A DNA stretch of 64,000 nt from JAODBQ01 sp047602055 (lineage in GTDB: Bacteria > Actinomycetota > Acidimicrobiia > Acidimicrobiales > Ilumatobacteraceae), in NCBI GenBank assembly GCA_047602055.1, contig JASGIG010000001.1, positions 3,224,001-3,288,000 of the forward strand, given 5' to 3'. The translations under genes were made by a program, and so were the position numbers. The notes under the pieces were generated by a model that saw only the letters and a program-made list of their open reading frames with translations, made no database searches and was not told where the DNA came from. This document shows, piece by piece, positions 29,242 through 38,002 of the stretch (the stretch's first letter is position 1; each line of letters opens with the position of its first letter).

Positions 29242-29904
29242 ATGTCAACACCAGCTGCGCAGACGGCCCCGGCCTCGCGCATCGTGACGATCTCGGCGAC
29301 CTATGGCGCCGGCGGCAGCGTGATCGCCCCGCGACTCGCAGCGGTGCTCGGGCTGGCATTCGACGATCGGGTCATCAGCCCACCGACTGCGGCGACGCTC
29401 GAATCGCTGACCGACGAGGAGCGCGAGTCGACGCCGCCGAGCCGCTGGCTGTCGGCGCTCGCCCGGGTGGCGGCGATGGTGCCGGCGGCGCCGGTGCCGC
29501 TCGAAGGCGACGCCGACCCGGTGACGGACCTGCGCCGGCGCAACGAGGAGCACCTTGGCGCGGCACTCGCGGCCGGGTCGACGCTGTTCCTCGGGCGGGC
29601 GGCGGCGATCGCCTTGGCCAAGCGCACCGACGCTTACCACATCCGTCTGAACGGTCCGGCGAACCGACGCATCGCCCGAGCGATGGCGATCGAGGAGACC
29701 TCACTGGACGAGGCGACAGCACGGTGCACGGCGACGGACAAGGCACGCGACCACTTCGTGCGTCGGCTGTACAACGCCGACCCGGGCAACCCGGCCTTCT
29801 ACCACCTGGTCCTCGACACGACGGTCCTGTCGACCGACGCCGCCGTGGACGTCCTGTCGACCGCGGTGGAGCACTTCTGGGAGCGCCAGGGCTTCGCGAC
29901 ATAA
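29242..29904 (+). CDS. Cytidylate kinase-like family protein
   Basis: A 220-residue P-loop-like protein of the cytidylate-kinase-like (AAA_26) group. The P-loop equivalent is ISATYGAGGSVIA. The core has LFLGRAAAIALAKRTDAYHIRLNGP, and the lid region resembles CMK proteins (DKARDHFVRRLYNADPGNPAFYHLVLDT). A role in CMP phosphorylation is not established for this family. The start follows a GGGAGGA ribosome site. Preceded by the LCP gene, ends just before a strong hairpin. Confidence 0.83.
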   Translation: MSTPAAQTAPASRIVTISATYGAGGSVIAPRLAAVLGLAFDDRVISPPTAATLESLTDEERESTPPSRWLSALARVAAMVPAAPVPLEGDADPVTDLRRRNEEHLGAALAAGSTLFLGRAAAIALAKRTDAYHIRLNGPANRRIARAMAIEETSLDEATARCTATDKARDHFVRRLYNADPGNPAFYHLVLDTTVLSTDAAVDVLSTAVEHFWERQGFAT

Positions 29905-29911
29905 CGGCGAT

Positions 29912-29934
29912 TATGGGCGCCTTTGGCGCCCATA
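29912..29934 (+). terminator. Strong hairpin after the cytidylate-kinase-like gene
   Basis: A perfect 10-bp stem, TATGGGCGCC / GGCGCCCATA, with a TTT loop, starts eight bases after the stop. No T-tract follows, so factor-independent termination is uncertain. A further TATGGGCGC copy is seen at 29952. Confidence 0.6.
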
Positions 29935-30018
29935 CATCACGCGGCTCGGTGTATGGGCGCTCGCGGACGTCGAGCGGGCCTGGACCGAACCGTCCGACGG
30001 CGATCGGATCGTGCTACG

Positions 30019-30396
30019 TCATGACGTGATGTTGCCGAGCTCTCGGTCCCTGACGGGGCGGGCTGCGTCGAGCAGCCAGTCGAGGGTCTGGCGCAACTGG
30101 GCGGCGGTCGCCTTCGGGCCCAGGTCGGTAACGTCGCGTTCGGCGTCGTCGACGGCGCAGGCCAGGACGTACAGCTCGTCGTGCAGCCGGTCGAGCTCGT
30201 CTTTCGTGACGATCAGCTCGTGCTCGCCGAGCTCCAGCTCGCGTGCCCGCTGGCGGCCGACCCAGTCCCACTGGCGGCACGCCTGCGAGCAGAAGATGCG
30301 CGGCCGGCCGCGTCCGCGAGGCGGCAGCACCCGGCGACACCACCGACATCGGGCCACCGTCCCCTGCTCCCCCTGGTCATGGGGCCCTTCCGTCAT
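30019..30396 (-). CDS. Hypothetical zinc-finger-like protein
   Basis: A 125-residue protein with a CxxC near the N-terminus (CRWCRRVLPP) and a CSQAC pair at about residues 36-40, fitting a small treble-clef or CHC-type zinc site, and a helical remainder (DELDRLHDELYVLACAVDDAE). The family is seen as a hypothetical in actinobacteria; function unknown. ATG at 30396. The 10-bp palindrome CGTCATGACG brackets the gene: at 30017-30026 across the stop and at 30391-30400 across the start. Confidence 0.7.
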   Translation of the reverse strand: MTEGPHDQGEQGTVARCRWCRRVLPPRGRGRPRIFCSQACRQWDWVGRQRARELELGEHELIVTKDELDRLHDELYVLACAVDDAERDVTDLGPKATAAQLRQTLDWLLDAARPVRDRELGNITS

Positions 30397-30427
30397 GACG
30401 AAATGATAGATCTACAGTTCGGGGCTG

Positions 30428-30885
30428 ATGACCGTCACGACGCGAACGTTCCGCACCACGCTGTCGCCCGCCGGTGCCAACAACGTCGCCATCGTCGTCC
30501 CCGAGGACGTGGTCACCTCGTTCGGGCGCGGCAAGCGGGTGCCCGTCGTCGTCACCGTCGACGGCGGCTACCAGTACCGGAGCACGATCACGTCGATGGA
30601 TGGCCAGCTCCTCCTCTCGTTCAACGCCCAGACCCGGGCGCCCACCGGCCGGGGCGCGGGCGACGAGGTCGAGGTCCGGCTCGACCTCGACGACGTGCCA
30701 CGCGTCGTCGACGTTCCGCCCGATCTCGCCGTCGCCCTCGGCGCCGACGACATCGCCAAGGCGGCGTGGGACAAGCTGAGCTACAGCCACCAGCGGGCGC
30801 ACGCCGAGTCGATCACGGCCGCGAAGGCCGCGGCGACGCCGCGACGATCGTCAAGCTGCGCGGCCGACCTGCGCCGGGGGTGTGA
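30428..30885 (+). CDS. DUF1905 / YdeI-like domain protein, apparent frameshift near the C-terminus
   Basis: A roughly 150-residue protein. Residues 1-95 form a DUF1905-like beta barrel (VTTRTFRTTLSPAGANNV, VAIVVPEDVVTSFG, GKRVPVVVTVDGGYQYRS). Residues 95-150 form the YdeI-type helical C-terminus (DDIAKAAWDKLSYSHQRAHA). Beyond about 30835 the frame loses similarity; the next frame reads ATIVKLRGRPAPGV, the family's usual end, then a stop at 30885. The continuing first frame would overlap the MFS gene and is discarded. One missing base is inferred. Confidence 0.75.
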
Positions 30886-30945
30886 CGAACGACCACCGGA
30901 CCCAACCCTCGTGCTCGTGAACGGAATCACTAGCGTCTCGGGATC

Positions 30946-32241
30946 GTGCTGCCTGATGGGATGCGTCCGCTGCGACATCGCGCGTTCCGCCTGTTCTGGG
31001 GCGCCGGGGCGGCATCCGACATCGGCACCTGGGTACAGCTCGCGGCGATCGGCTCGCTCGTTGCCGCCACCAGCGGAAGCGCCCTCGCCACGGGGATGAT
31101 CGCCGCGGCGACGTTCGCGCCGCAGGGCCTGTGCTCCCCCATCGGCGGGCTGCTCGCCGACCGCTTCGAGCGCCGCCGGGTGTTCCTGGCGACGCTCGGT
31201 GCGCAGGCGATCGTCACCACGTTGATCGTCGTCGCCATCGCCTCGGGCGTGCGCAGCCCGGCGATGCTCAGCCTCCTCGTCCTGTTCCAGAGCGGCGCCG
31301 GCGCGCTCGGCGCGCCATCGCTGCAGGCGATCCTGCCCGACCTGGTCCCGCCCGAGGAGCTGACCGCGGCGGTCGCCCTCGGCATCACCAGCTGGAACTC
31401 CGGCCGGGTCATCGGCCCCCTGCTGGCCACGCTGCTGGTGCCGTTCGGCGCGCACTGGGCGGTTGCCGCCAACGCCACGAGCTTCGTCGTCTTGTGGTTC
31501 GCGATCTTCGCCTGCCAGCGACGCTTCGTGCCGCCGGCCAAGGTCTGGCTGTCGGTCCGCAGCGAGCTGCGCGCCGGGCTCGGCGCGCTGCGGCGCACAC
31601 CCGGCTGCATCGCCGCGCTGAGCACCAACGTCACCCTCCACCTGTGCGTCGTGCCGTTCATGGGCCTGATCCCGGCCACGGCGCGGGCGCTGCTCGAGCG
31701 CGGCGGCGGTCAGGTCGGCGACTCGACGGTGACGGGCATCGCCGCCCGCCTCCTGTCGGCCCAGGGCATCGGGGCGATCGCCGGCTCCATCGCCATCGCC
31801 AGCGTGCTGCGCTACGTCCGCCGCTCGACGGTGGTGACGATGATCCTGGCGGCGGTGGCCGTGCTTGCCCCGCTGCACCAGTACATGCCGACGTGGGCGA
31901 CCACCGGTGTCGTCGTGTTCCTGATGGGCGCCGGGATGGCGATGGTCCAGAGCGTGCTCGGCTCGGTCGTCCAGCGTGACGCGCCGCCGTCGCACCGCGG
32001 CCGGATCCTGTCGTGGTACCAGGGCGCGGTCGGGTTGGCCTATGGCGTCGGCGTCCTCGGGATGGGGACGCTGTCGGACGGCTACGGCCTGCGGGCAACG
32101 TTCGTCGTCTCCGGCATCGTCGTGGCCACGGTCGTCCTCATCGCCCGCCGCTCGGCCGCGTGGACCGACGCCATCGACGACGTCGAGCGCCCGGCCCCCG
32201 AGCCCGTGGCTGCGGCCGCAGCGCCGGCGTTCGGCGGCTGA
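30946..32241 (+). CDS. Major facilitator superfamily exporter (EntS-like)
   Basis: A roughly 430-residue MFS permease with about 12 membrane helices. The MFS motif A is GLLADRFERRRVF in the loop between helices 2 and 3, and the pattern VPPEELTAAVALGITSWNSGR is seen in the enterobactin-exporter (EntS) group. Substrate cannot be told. GTG at 30946 or ATG at 30961 as start; the first puts the MFS gene shortly after the DUF1905 stop. Confidence 0.88.
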   Translation: MLPDGMRPLRHRAFRLFWGAGAASDIGTWVQLAAIGSLVAATSGSALATGMIAAATFAPQGLCSPIGGLLADRFERRRVFLATLGAQAIVTTLIVVAIASGVRSPAMLSLLVLFQSGAGALGAPSLQAILPDLVPPEELTAAVALGITSWNSGRVIGPLLATLLVPFGAHWAVAANATSFVVLWFAIFACQRRFVPPAKVWLSVRSELRAGLGALRRTPGCIAALSTNVTLHLCVVPFMGLIPATARALLERGGGQVGDSTVTGIAARLLSAQGIGAIAGSIAIASVLRYVRRSTVVTMILAAVAVLAPLHQYMPTWATTGVVVFLMGAGMAMVQSVLGSVVQRDAPPSHRGRILSWYQGAVGLAYGVGVLGMGTLSDGYGLRATFVVSGIVVATVVLIARRSAAWTDAIDDVERPAPEPVAAAAAPAFGG

Positions 32242-32271
32242 GGTTTCAGCTCTCGACGCTCGATTCGCTCG

Positions 32272-32401
32272 CTAGACGGTCATCCCGAAGCGGTCCTGGA
32301 GGGATGCGGCGAGTGCGTCGGGCTGATCACCCGGCAGCGGCGACAGGATCACCCGTGACACGCCTGGCGCCGCACCGTAGGCGCCGGGACAGCCTGGCGC
32401 G
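32272..32401 (-). pseudogene. C-terminal fragment resembling an LLM flavin oxidoreductase
   Basis: A minus-strand remnant reads GAYGAAPGVSRVILSPLPG then DQPDALAASLQDRFGMTV and a stop. The pattern resembles the C-terminal tail of LLM-class (F420/flavin) oxidoreductases. No start or core domain is present and it abuts the end of the RpiR gene, so it is probably a truncated relic. Confidence 0.45.
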
Positions 32402-33244
32402 CTACCGATCGACGAGCGCCCCGCTCCCCTGCCACGCGGCCTCGGCGCGGTCGAGGCGCTGGGTGGCCGCGGCGCGCAGCCGGTCGGCCGTCCCGGCAAC
32501 GAGCAGGTTGCACAGCGACAGGGTGCCGACGTGGCTGTCGAACGGACCGGCGCCGGCGGCGGCGATCACCAGCGTCCGATCGGCGATCGACGCCAGTGGC
32601 GACAGCAGGCTGTCGGTGAGCGCCACCGCCCACACCCCGGCGCGGCGAGCACCGGTCGCCGCCTCGATCAGCCAGCGGTCGTAGCGGCGTACGTCGAGCA
32701 TGACGACGACGTCGCTGCGCCCGAGCTGGGACACCTGGCGGTCGACGGCGACCTCGTTGCCGACGATCAGTGTCACCTGGTTGCGCAGCGCGGCGAGATC
32801 GTTGGTCAGCTGGACGGCGATGCCCGCGGAGGCGTCGCCGGAGAGGACGAAGACCCGTGAGCGGGTGCTGGCGAGATGGGCGACGACGTCAGCGACCGCG
32901 TCCTCCTCCAACGACGACAGCGTGGTCCGGACGTTCTCGACCTCGAGGTCGAGATGGTTGGCGATCGCGTCGGTCGCCGCTGGCTCACGGATCCGCTCGG
33001 CGGCGGGGCGCAACTGCCGGGCAAGGTCGTGCTGGACGGAGGCCTGCAACGCGGTGAACCCGTCGAAGCCGAGCTTGGTGGCCAGACGCACGACGGTGGC
33101 GGCCCCGCTCCTGGATTGCTCGGCGAGGTCGGCGACAGTTCCGAAGGCGACGAGCTGCGGGTGCTCCAGCACGACCTCGGCGACGCGCCGCTCCGCCGGC
33201 GTCAGCGACGCGCCTGCCTGGCCGATGCGGTCTGCCACTTCCAT
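32402..33244 (-). CDS. MurR/RpiR family transcriptional regulator
   Basis: A 280-residue RpiR-type regulator. The N-terminal HTH (TPAERRVAEVVLEHPQLVAFG, then SRSGAATVVRLATKLGF) precedes a SIS domain (about 110-265) with VFVLSGDASAGIAVQL, which usually binds sugar phosphates. It is divergent from the 2-oxoglutarate oxygenase across about 110 bases and may regulate that gene and itself. ATG at 33244. Confidence 0.92.
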   Translation of the reverse strand: MEVADRIGQAGASLTPAERRVAEVVLEHPQLVAFGTVADLAEQSRSGAATVVRLATKLGFDGFTALQASVQHDLARQLRPAAERIREPAATDAIANHLDLEVENVRTTLSSLEEDAVADVVAHLASTRSRVFVLSGDASAGIAVQLTNDLAALRNQVTLIVGNEVAVDRQVSQLGRSDVVVMLDVRRYDRWLIEAATGARRAGVWAVALTDSLLSPLASIADRTLVIAAAGAGPFDSHVGTLSLCNLLVAGTADRLRAAATQRLDRAEAAWQGSGALVDR

Positions 33245-33355
33245 GGGGACAGGACACTAGACGGCCGGCGTTCCAACTCCATTGAGTCGACTGTTCCGCC
33301 ATGACATAGTCTTGGAACAAATTTTTCACATCGACGAAGGACCGGGAGGAGCACG

Positions 33356-34315
33356 ATGACCACGATCACGACGACGCACGCGACACCGCAGATCGTCACC
33401 GCCGGCCCCTGGTCGCCGAGCTTTCCGTCCGTGCCGTCCGTCGCTGACGAGTGGTTCGTCGCCCCCGCCGAGCGAGCGATCGAGACGATGCCCGCGGCCA
33501 TGGTGGAGGCCCTCGACGCGCTGACCGGCGGTGCCCCGCAGGCCGGGGCGCTGCTGTTGCGCGGCCTGCCGGTCGGCGAGCTGCCGCCCACGCCGGCGTC
33601 GCCGCGCCAGTCCGTCGCCAAGGACCACGCCAGCGAACTGGTGCTGCTGGCCGTCGCCCGCCGGCTCGGCGAGCCGGTCGGCTACGAGCCCGAGCACGGC
33701 GGCGACCTCGTTCAGAACATCGTGCCCACGCCGGGCGCCTCGGCACGCCAGACGTCGACGTCGTCGCGCGTCGAGCTGATGTTCCACACCGAGGCAGCGT
33801 TCCACCCGCACCGCCCGCGGTACCTGCTGCTGCTGTGCCTGCGCGGCGATCCCGCCGCGGCCACCACGCTGGCCTCGATCCACGAGGTCCTGCCGCTGCT
33901 GCCGGCAGCCAGTATCGACGTGCTGTTCGAGGAGCGCTTCCGCACTGCCGTCGACGAGAGCTACCTGCACGGGCGGGGCAACCTCCTCGGCGCCCCGATG
34001 GCGGTCCTCACGGGCGACCGCCGGCGGCCGTCGATGGTGTTCGACGCCGACCTGATGGTCGGCACCGACGCCGAAGCCGATGCCGCGCTCGGCGTGCTCG
34101 CCCACGCCGTCGCCGTCCACCACACCGGCGTCGTGCTCGAGTCCGGCGACCTGCTCGTCGTCGACAACGCCGCCGCCGTCCACGGCCGCAGCCCGTTCAC
34201 GCCGCGCTTCGACGGCACCGACCGCTGGCTGCAGCGCACCTTCGTCGTCCCCGACCTCGCTCCCAGCGAGGACGACCGCCGCGGCCGGGTCGTCACCACC
34301 CGCTTCGGGGTCTAG
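33356..34315 (+). CDS. Fe(II)/2-oxoglutarate-dependent oxygenase (TauD/TfdA; AsnO/VioC-like)
   Basis: A 319-residue non-heme iron dioxygenase. The HxE facial triad is His144 and Glu146 (FHTEAAFHPHRP); the distal His is His276 in VVDNAAAVHGRSPF and the 2-oxoglutarate Arg is at 290 or 294 (TDRWLQRTF). HTE rather than HxD is typical of the clavaminate synthase/AsnO/VioC group that hydroxylates amino acids. The substrate is not known. A ribosome site GGGAGGAGC precedes the ATG at 33356. Divergent from an RpiR regulator. Confidence 0.9.
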   Translation: MTTITTTHATPQIVTAGPWSPSFPSVPSVADEWFVAPAERAIETMPAAMVEALDALTGGAPQAGALLLRGLPVGELPPTPASPRQSVAKDHASELVLLAVARRLGEPVGYEPEHGGDLVQNIVPTPGASARQTSTSSRVELMFHTEAAFHPHRPRYLLLLCLRGDPAAATTLASIHEVLPLLPAASIDVLFEERFRTAVDESYLHGRGNLLGAPMAVLTGDRRRPSMVFDADLMVGTDAEADAALGVLAHAVAVHHTGVVLESGDLLVVDNAAAVHGRSPFTPRFDGTDRWLQRTFVVPDLAPSEDDRRGRVVTTRFGV

Positions 34316-34744
34316 TCAGGCCGTCGGGCTCCAGCCCGGCGGCGCGAGATCGAACGCCTCGAAGCGGAACGGCGGGGCCACCGTGCAGCTGACGAGCGTG
34401 TACCCGACCTGCCCGCTCGCGACGGGCGTGGCGGCCTGCCAAGCGTCGGGCGGGACCACGGCCTGGGGCCGTTGTCCCGCCGACAGATCGGCGCCGAGCA
34501 CGATCGACGTCGGCGTGGATCCAGGGGCGGCGATGTCGAGCCGGAGCGGGTCACCGAGGTGATGCAGCCACACTTCGGCGGATCCGATCACGCGGTGCCA
34601 GCCCGAGCGGTCGGTCGCTTCCAGGAGGAACCAGATCGCCGAGCTCGACTCGTCCCGCCACGTCTCCGCGTACCACCCACCTTCCGGATGACGTTCCAGA
34701 CCGAGTAACTCGATCGTCGATCGAGCGTCGAGGATGTGGACCAC
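34316..34744 (-). CDS. DUF985 cupin domain protein
   Basis: A 142-residue cupin of the DUF985 family. Conserved elements: LGLERHPEGGWYAETWRD, AIWFLLEATDRSGWHRVIGSAE, WLHHLGDPL and GYTLVSCTVAPPFRFEAFDL. The histidines in WHRV and LHHLG are candidate metal ligands. It is 10 bases after the start region of the next SDR on the same strand and its stop abuts the oxygenase end. Function of the family is unclear. Confidence 0.9.
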   Translation of the reverse strand: MVHILDARSTIELLGLERHPEGGWYAETWRDESSSAIWFLLEATDRSGWHRVIGSAEVWLHHLGDPLRLDIAAPGSTPTSIVLGADLSAGQRPQAVVPPDAWQAATPVASGQVGYTLVSCTVAPPFRFEAFDLAPPGWSPTA

Positions 34745-34754
34745 CGTACGGCCT

Positions 34755-35566
34755 TCAGGTGTGGCGGATGCTCATGCCGCCGTCGACGGGGATGATCGCT
34801 CCGTTGGTGAAGCTGGCCGCCGGCAGGCACAGGTTCAGGGTCATCTGGGCGACCTCCTCGGGGTCCCCGTAGCGGCGCAGCGGGACGCGGCGCTTGGCGT
34901 AGGTCTCCTTCGACTCGCCGGGGATCTCCGCGGTCATCCCGGTGTTGATCGGGCCGGGGCAGACGCAGTTGACGTTGACGCCGAGGCGGCCGACCTCGAC
35001 CGCGAAGCTCTTCGTCAGCCCGACGACGCCGGCCTTCGTCGCCGCATACGCGGCCAGGCCGGCGGTGACGACGATCGACTCCGTCGAGGCGATGTTGACG
35101 ACTCGCCCGCCGCCATCGGCCTCGCGCAGGTACGGCAGGCACAGGCGGATCAGCCGGGAGTGGGCGGTGAGGTTGACGTCGAGCGTTCGCGCCCAGTTCT
35201 TCTCGTAGCTCTCCTCGTCCTGCAGCGCCGAGTTCGGCAGCGAGATGCCGGCGTTGTTGACCAGCGCGTCGATGCCGCCGCACCAAGCGACGACGCCGGC
35301 GACCAGCTCCTTGAGCGAGTCCAGCGAGCCGACGTCGCAGACGAAGCCCTCGGCGGCGTCGACGCCGTGCACGGTGCGGATCTCGTCGACGACAGCGAGC
35401 ACCCGCTCGGCGCCGATGTCGACGACGGCGACGCGCGCCCCTCGTCGGCGAACAGGTGGGCTGTCGCCCGGCCCATGCCGGACGCGGCGCCGGTGACGAT
35501 CACCCGCTTGCCGGCAACCGACCGGGACAGCTTGGTGAGGCGGGTGGGGGCAGCGTCGTTGCTCAT
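34755..35566 (-). CDS. SDR family oxidoreductase, one apparent frameshift
   Basis: A roughly 270-residue classical SDR. The N-part (residues 1-45) reads VAGKRVIVTGAASGMGRATA, giving TGAASGMG, then breaks at 35438-35441 in a CCCC run. The downstream frame resumes ARVAVVDIGAERVLAVV, followed by LVNNAGISLPN, NIASTESIV and YAATKAGVVGLTKS. A missing base restores one continuous chain. The conserved NNAG and YxxxK are in the downstream part. ATG at 35566. Neighbours are a cupin and a TetR-SnoaL fusion. Confidence 0.87.
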
Positions 35567-35640
35567 GCGTTGGGCACGCTAGACAGGCCGCCGCCACCGT
35601 GCCACAGCGAGGCCGTCACCCAGCGGTAGCGTCGTCGCCG

Positions 35641-36675
35641 GTGAAGAAGCCGACGGTCGAAGAGCGCCGCAACGAGATCCTCGAGACGACGTGCGAGGTG
35701 GTCATCGACCGGGGCTTCGCCGGCACCCGGATCAGCGACGTGGCCAAGCGCCTCGACGTGTCGAGCAGCCTGATCCACTACCACTTCGACTCGAAGGAGC
35801 AGCTGCTCGCCGAGGCGTTCCACCACTACGCCGTCAAGGATCTGGAGGAGCTCGAGGCCGACGTCCACGCCGCGCCGACGGCCATCGGCCAGCTCGACCA
35901 CGCCATCCACAACTCGGTGCCCGAGGGCAGCAACGACGTCGAGTGGATGCTGTGGATCGACGGTTGGGGCGAGGCGTTGCGCAACCCGATGATGCGCAAG
36001 ATCAGCCAGGAGCTCGACGAGCAGTCGGCCGAGCTGCTGGAGCGGGTGATCACGTTCGGGGTCGAGACCGGCGAGTTCGTCTGCCCGGATCCGCGAGCAT
36101 CGGCGATGCGCCTCACCGCGCTGATCGACGGGCTGGCGGTCCAGTTCGCCGCCCACGACGGGATGATGGATCGTCAGCAGCTGATCGAGCACGTGCAGTC
36201 GCTGGCCGCGTGGGAGGTCGGCATCGACCGCAGCGCGTTCGACGAGGCCGCCGCCAGCGAGGCCTCGACGATCGGGCCGCCGTCGCCGGCCACCGACGCG
36301 GCGCTGCGCCAGCTCGTCGCCCGCTACTGCGACGCCGTCAACCGCGGCGACGCCGCGGGGTTCGCGTCCACGTGGGCGGAGGGCGCGGTGTGGCACCTCG
36401 GCGACATCGGCATCGTCGGGCGTGACGCGATCGTCGCCGAGTGCACCAAGCGGATGGCCAACCACGCGTGGGTGCTGCAGAGCGCGCCGCAGGCCGTGTT
36501 CGAGGTGGACGAGCGCGCCGGCGCGGGCACCGGACGGGTGCTCGTCCAGGAGCGCTTCAAGCGCCGCACCGGCAGGGCGGGCACGCTGCTGGGCACCTAC
36601 CACGACACCTACGTGCGCGTCGGACGCGAATGGCGCTTCGCCGAGCGCCGCCTCGAGGTCGTCGAGTCGACCTGA
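35641..36675 (+). CDS. TetR regulator fused to a SnoaL-like domain
   Basis: A 344-residue fusion. Residues 1-60 form a TetR HTH (RRNEILETTCEVVIDRGFAG and ISDVAKRLDVSSSLIHYHF) and residues 60-200 a TetR ligand domain. After a short linker, residues 220-344 match a SnoaL/NTF2-like domain (RYCDAVNRGDAAGFASTWAE, GTYHDTYVRVGREWRFAERRL). SnoaL domains are usually small-molecule enzymes or sensors, so a fused second pocket is possible. GTG at 35641. Divergent from the SDR gene. Confidence 0.88.
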   Translation: MKKPTVEERRNEILETTCEVVIDRGFAGTRISDVAKRLDVSSSLIHYHFDSKEQLLAEAFHHYAVKDLEELEADVHAAPTAIGQLDHAIHNSVPEGSNDVEWMLWIDGWGEALRNPMMRKISQELDEQSAELLERVITFGVETGEFVCPDPRASAMRLTALIDGLAVQFAAHDGMMDRQQLIEHVQSLAAWEVGIDRSAFDEAAASEASTIGPPSPATDAALRQLVARYCDAVNRGDAAGFASTWAEGAVWHLGDIGIVGRDAIVAECTKRMANHAWVLQSAPQAVFEVDERAGAGTGRVLVQERFKRRTGRAGTLLGTYHDTYVRVGREWRFAERRLEVVEST

Positions 36676-36679
36676 CGAA

Positions 36680-36958
36680 CCCCTGCGGGTCAGCCAGCCC
36701 CCACCAACACGGTGACGCGGGCCAGGTCGACGCCGAGACCCGCGGCGAGCGCTTCCCCGAGGCGGTGCATCCTCGCGTCGGCGGTGAGCACAGGGCTCCG
36801 CCAGCACCGGCCCTCGGCCAGGATGGGGTCTGAGGCGTATCGGATCGGCGATGTCGGTTATCGACATGCCGTCGAGCTCGTAGCGCTGGCGCAGCCAGCT
36901 CGCGTCTCGCAGTTGCTCAAGTGGGTGATGTCCTTGGACTTCGCGTAGCCCGAATCGG
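36680..36958 (-). pseudogene. Unassigned minus-strand gene debris, HTH-like fragment
   Basis: Minus-strand reading gives EQLRDASWLRQRYELDGMSI then TDIAD, the helix-turn-helix pattern of many actinobacterial recombinase tails or HTH proteins. A different frame then gives ADARMHRLGEALAAGLGVD, ending at a stop at 36695. No start, no continuous frame and no recognised partner. Taken as decayed material in an accessory spot. Confidence 0.4.
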
Positions 36959-37109
36959 GTCAAGGAAGGCGCACTCGGTCACCATCATCCCGCCGACCAG
37001 CACCCAACGACCCGGTCCACAGCGCGTGCCGATCAATCTGGCGGATCGTGTCCAGCACCACGACATGACGCGGGAGCAACTCGGCGGTGATGTCGACCTC
37101 GGGAACCAT
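36958..37109 (-). pseudogene. Broken AbiEii-like toxin remnant
   Basis: An ATG at 37109, 10 bases after the antitoxin stop, starts MVPEVDITAELLPRHVVVLD and TIRQIDRHALW. One frame on, the chain reads WVLVGGMMV, resembling the start of AbiEii-type nucleotidyltransferase toxins. It then ends within a few codons in unrelated sequence. The catalytic region is missing, so it should not make an active toxin. Identification rests on a short match plus position next to an AbiEi-like gene. Confidence 0.5.
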
Positions 37110-37119
37110 GGCCAAGGTG

Positions 37120-37911
37120 TTATCCGACGAGTTCGTCGTTCAGTGCGGCGAGTGTTCCCAAGCTGACCCGGGCGACGATCTCGTTGCCGACCGGGAACGG
37201 CTCGATGTCAGCCCGACGGAGCTCGTCGCGCAACCCAGCAAAGGCCAGATCAGCCGCGCGATCACCGTCGTCGGCGAGATCGAGCCAGGCAACCAGCAGG
37301 CGCCCTGCCCGCGAATCCGACCACGTCATGTCGACGTGGTCGACAACCCGCAACCGTACGTTCGGATCGCCCTTGACCCCCGAGATGACCTTCTTGCGGC
37401 GCATCGCCGCCACCGCACTCGCGTCGGCGTACGCATCGACATCCCAACGCGGGTCGCGCTCGGCCGGCACATCGACCGACTCCGCAAGCGCTCGTCCGCC
37501 CGGAGCGATCACCGGGCCAATGCCCTTGCGGACACGCTGCGGCAGCACGTACACATCGTGGACCTTGGCTCGGTTGGCAAGCTGCACACGGACGTTGTGC
37601 CGAGCCGCCGCGTCCGAGGCGACCAGCAGTTGCGCGATGAACCCGCTGCTGATCAGACCCCACAGCAGCCCCGGGTTCAACGGCCGCCCGGGGCGACGCT
37701 GATTGTTCTTGCGAGCGTGCACCGACTCGGGCGAGATCAACCACCGGCCCGCAACCTTGTCCGCCGAGAGCACCCCGGAGTCGATCAAGCCACGCACGCG
37801 CCCCTCGGACAAGCCAAGCTCATCGGCGGCACCCGCCACCGTGAAGTACTCGGACCAGTCAGGCACGGACGCAACCTTAGCCAGATCACGTATGTGTTTA
37901 TGGAAACCCAT
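37120..37911 (-). CDS. AbiEi-like HTH antitoxin/regulator
   Basis: A 263-residue protein. An excisionase/AbiEi-type winged helix lies at about residues 22-62 (FTVAGAADELGLSEGRVRGL, then WLISPESVHA). A C-terminal domain has VRLRVVDHVDMTWSD and LLVAWLDLADDGDRAADLAF, as in actinobacterial type IV antitoxin-like regulators that precede AbiEii toxins. ATG at 37911; an ATG at 37935 would add eight residues. A 32-bp palindrome lies 40 bases upstream. The partner is broken, so the antitoxin is an orphan. Confidence 0.7.
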   Translation of the reverse strand: MGFHKHIRDLAKVASVPDWSEYFTVAGAADELGLSEGRVRGLIDSGVLSADKVAGRWLISPESVHARKNNQRRPGRPLNPGLLWGLISSGFIAQLLVASDAAARHNVRVQLANRAKVHDVYVLPQRVRKGIGPVIAPGGRALAESVDVPAERDPRWDVDAYADASAVAAMRRKKVISGVKGDPNVRLRVVDHVDMTWSDSRAGRLLVAWLDLADDGDRAADLAFAGLRDELRRADIEPFPVGNEIVARVSLGTLAALNDELVG

Positions 37912-37948
37912 TCGGCGACACTCGACTTCAAGCAAAACAGTCTGCTGT

Positions 37949-37980
37949 CATTGGGTTCGATGAAACCCATGCGCCCAATG
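37949..37980. promoter_or_regulatory. 32-bp palindrome upstream of the AbiEi-like gene
   Basis: Outer arms CATTGGG and CCCAATG enclose an inner TGGGTT / AAACCCA pair. The GAAACCCAT word of the inner arm recurs at the start codon (37903-37911). Lies in an unusually AT-rich stretch. Candidate operator for the AbiEi-like protein. Confidence 0.55.
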
Positions 37981-38002
37981 GAACGCTGTCGGCCCTGAGC
38001 CA

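Noticed and set aside
30886..31099. Extension of the DUF1905-like frame to 31099
   Set aside because: The extra residues show no family similarity and overlap the MFS gene; the alternate frame ends in the family-like KLRG tail.
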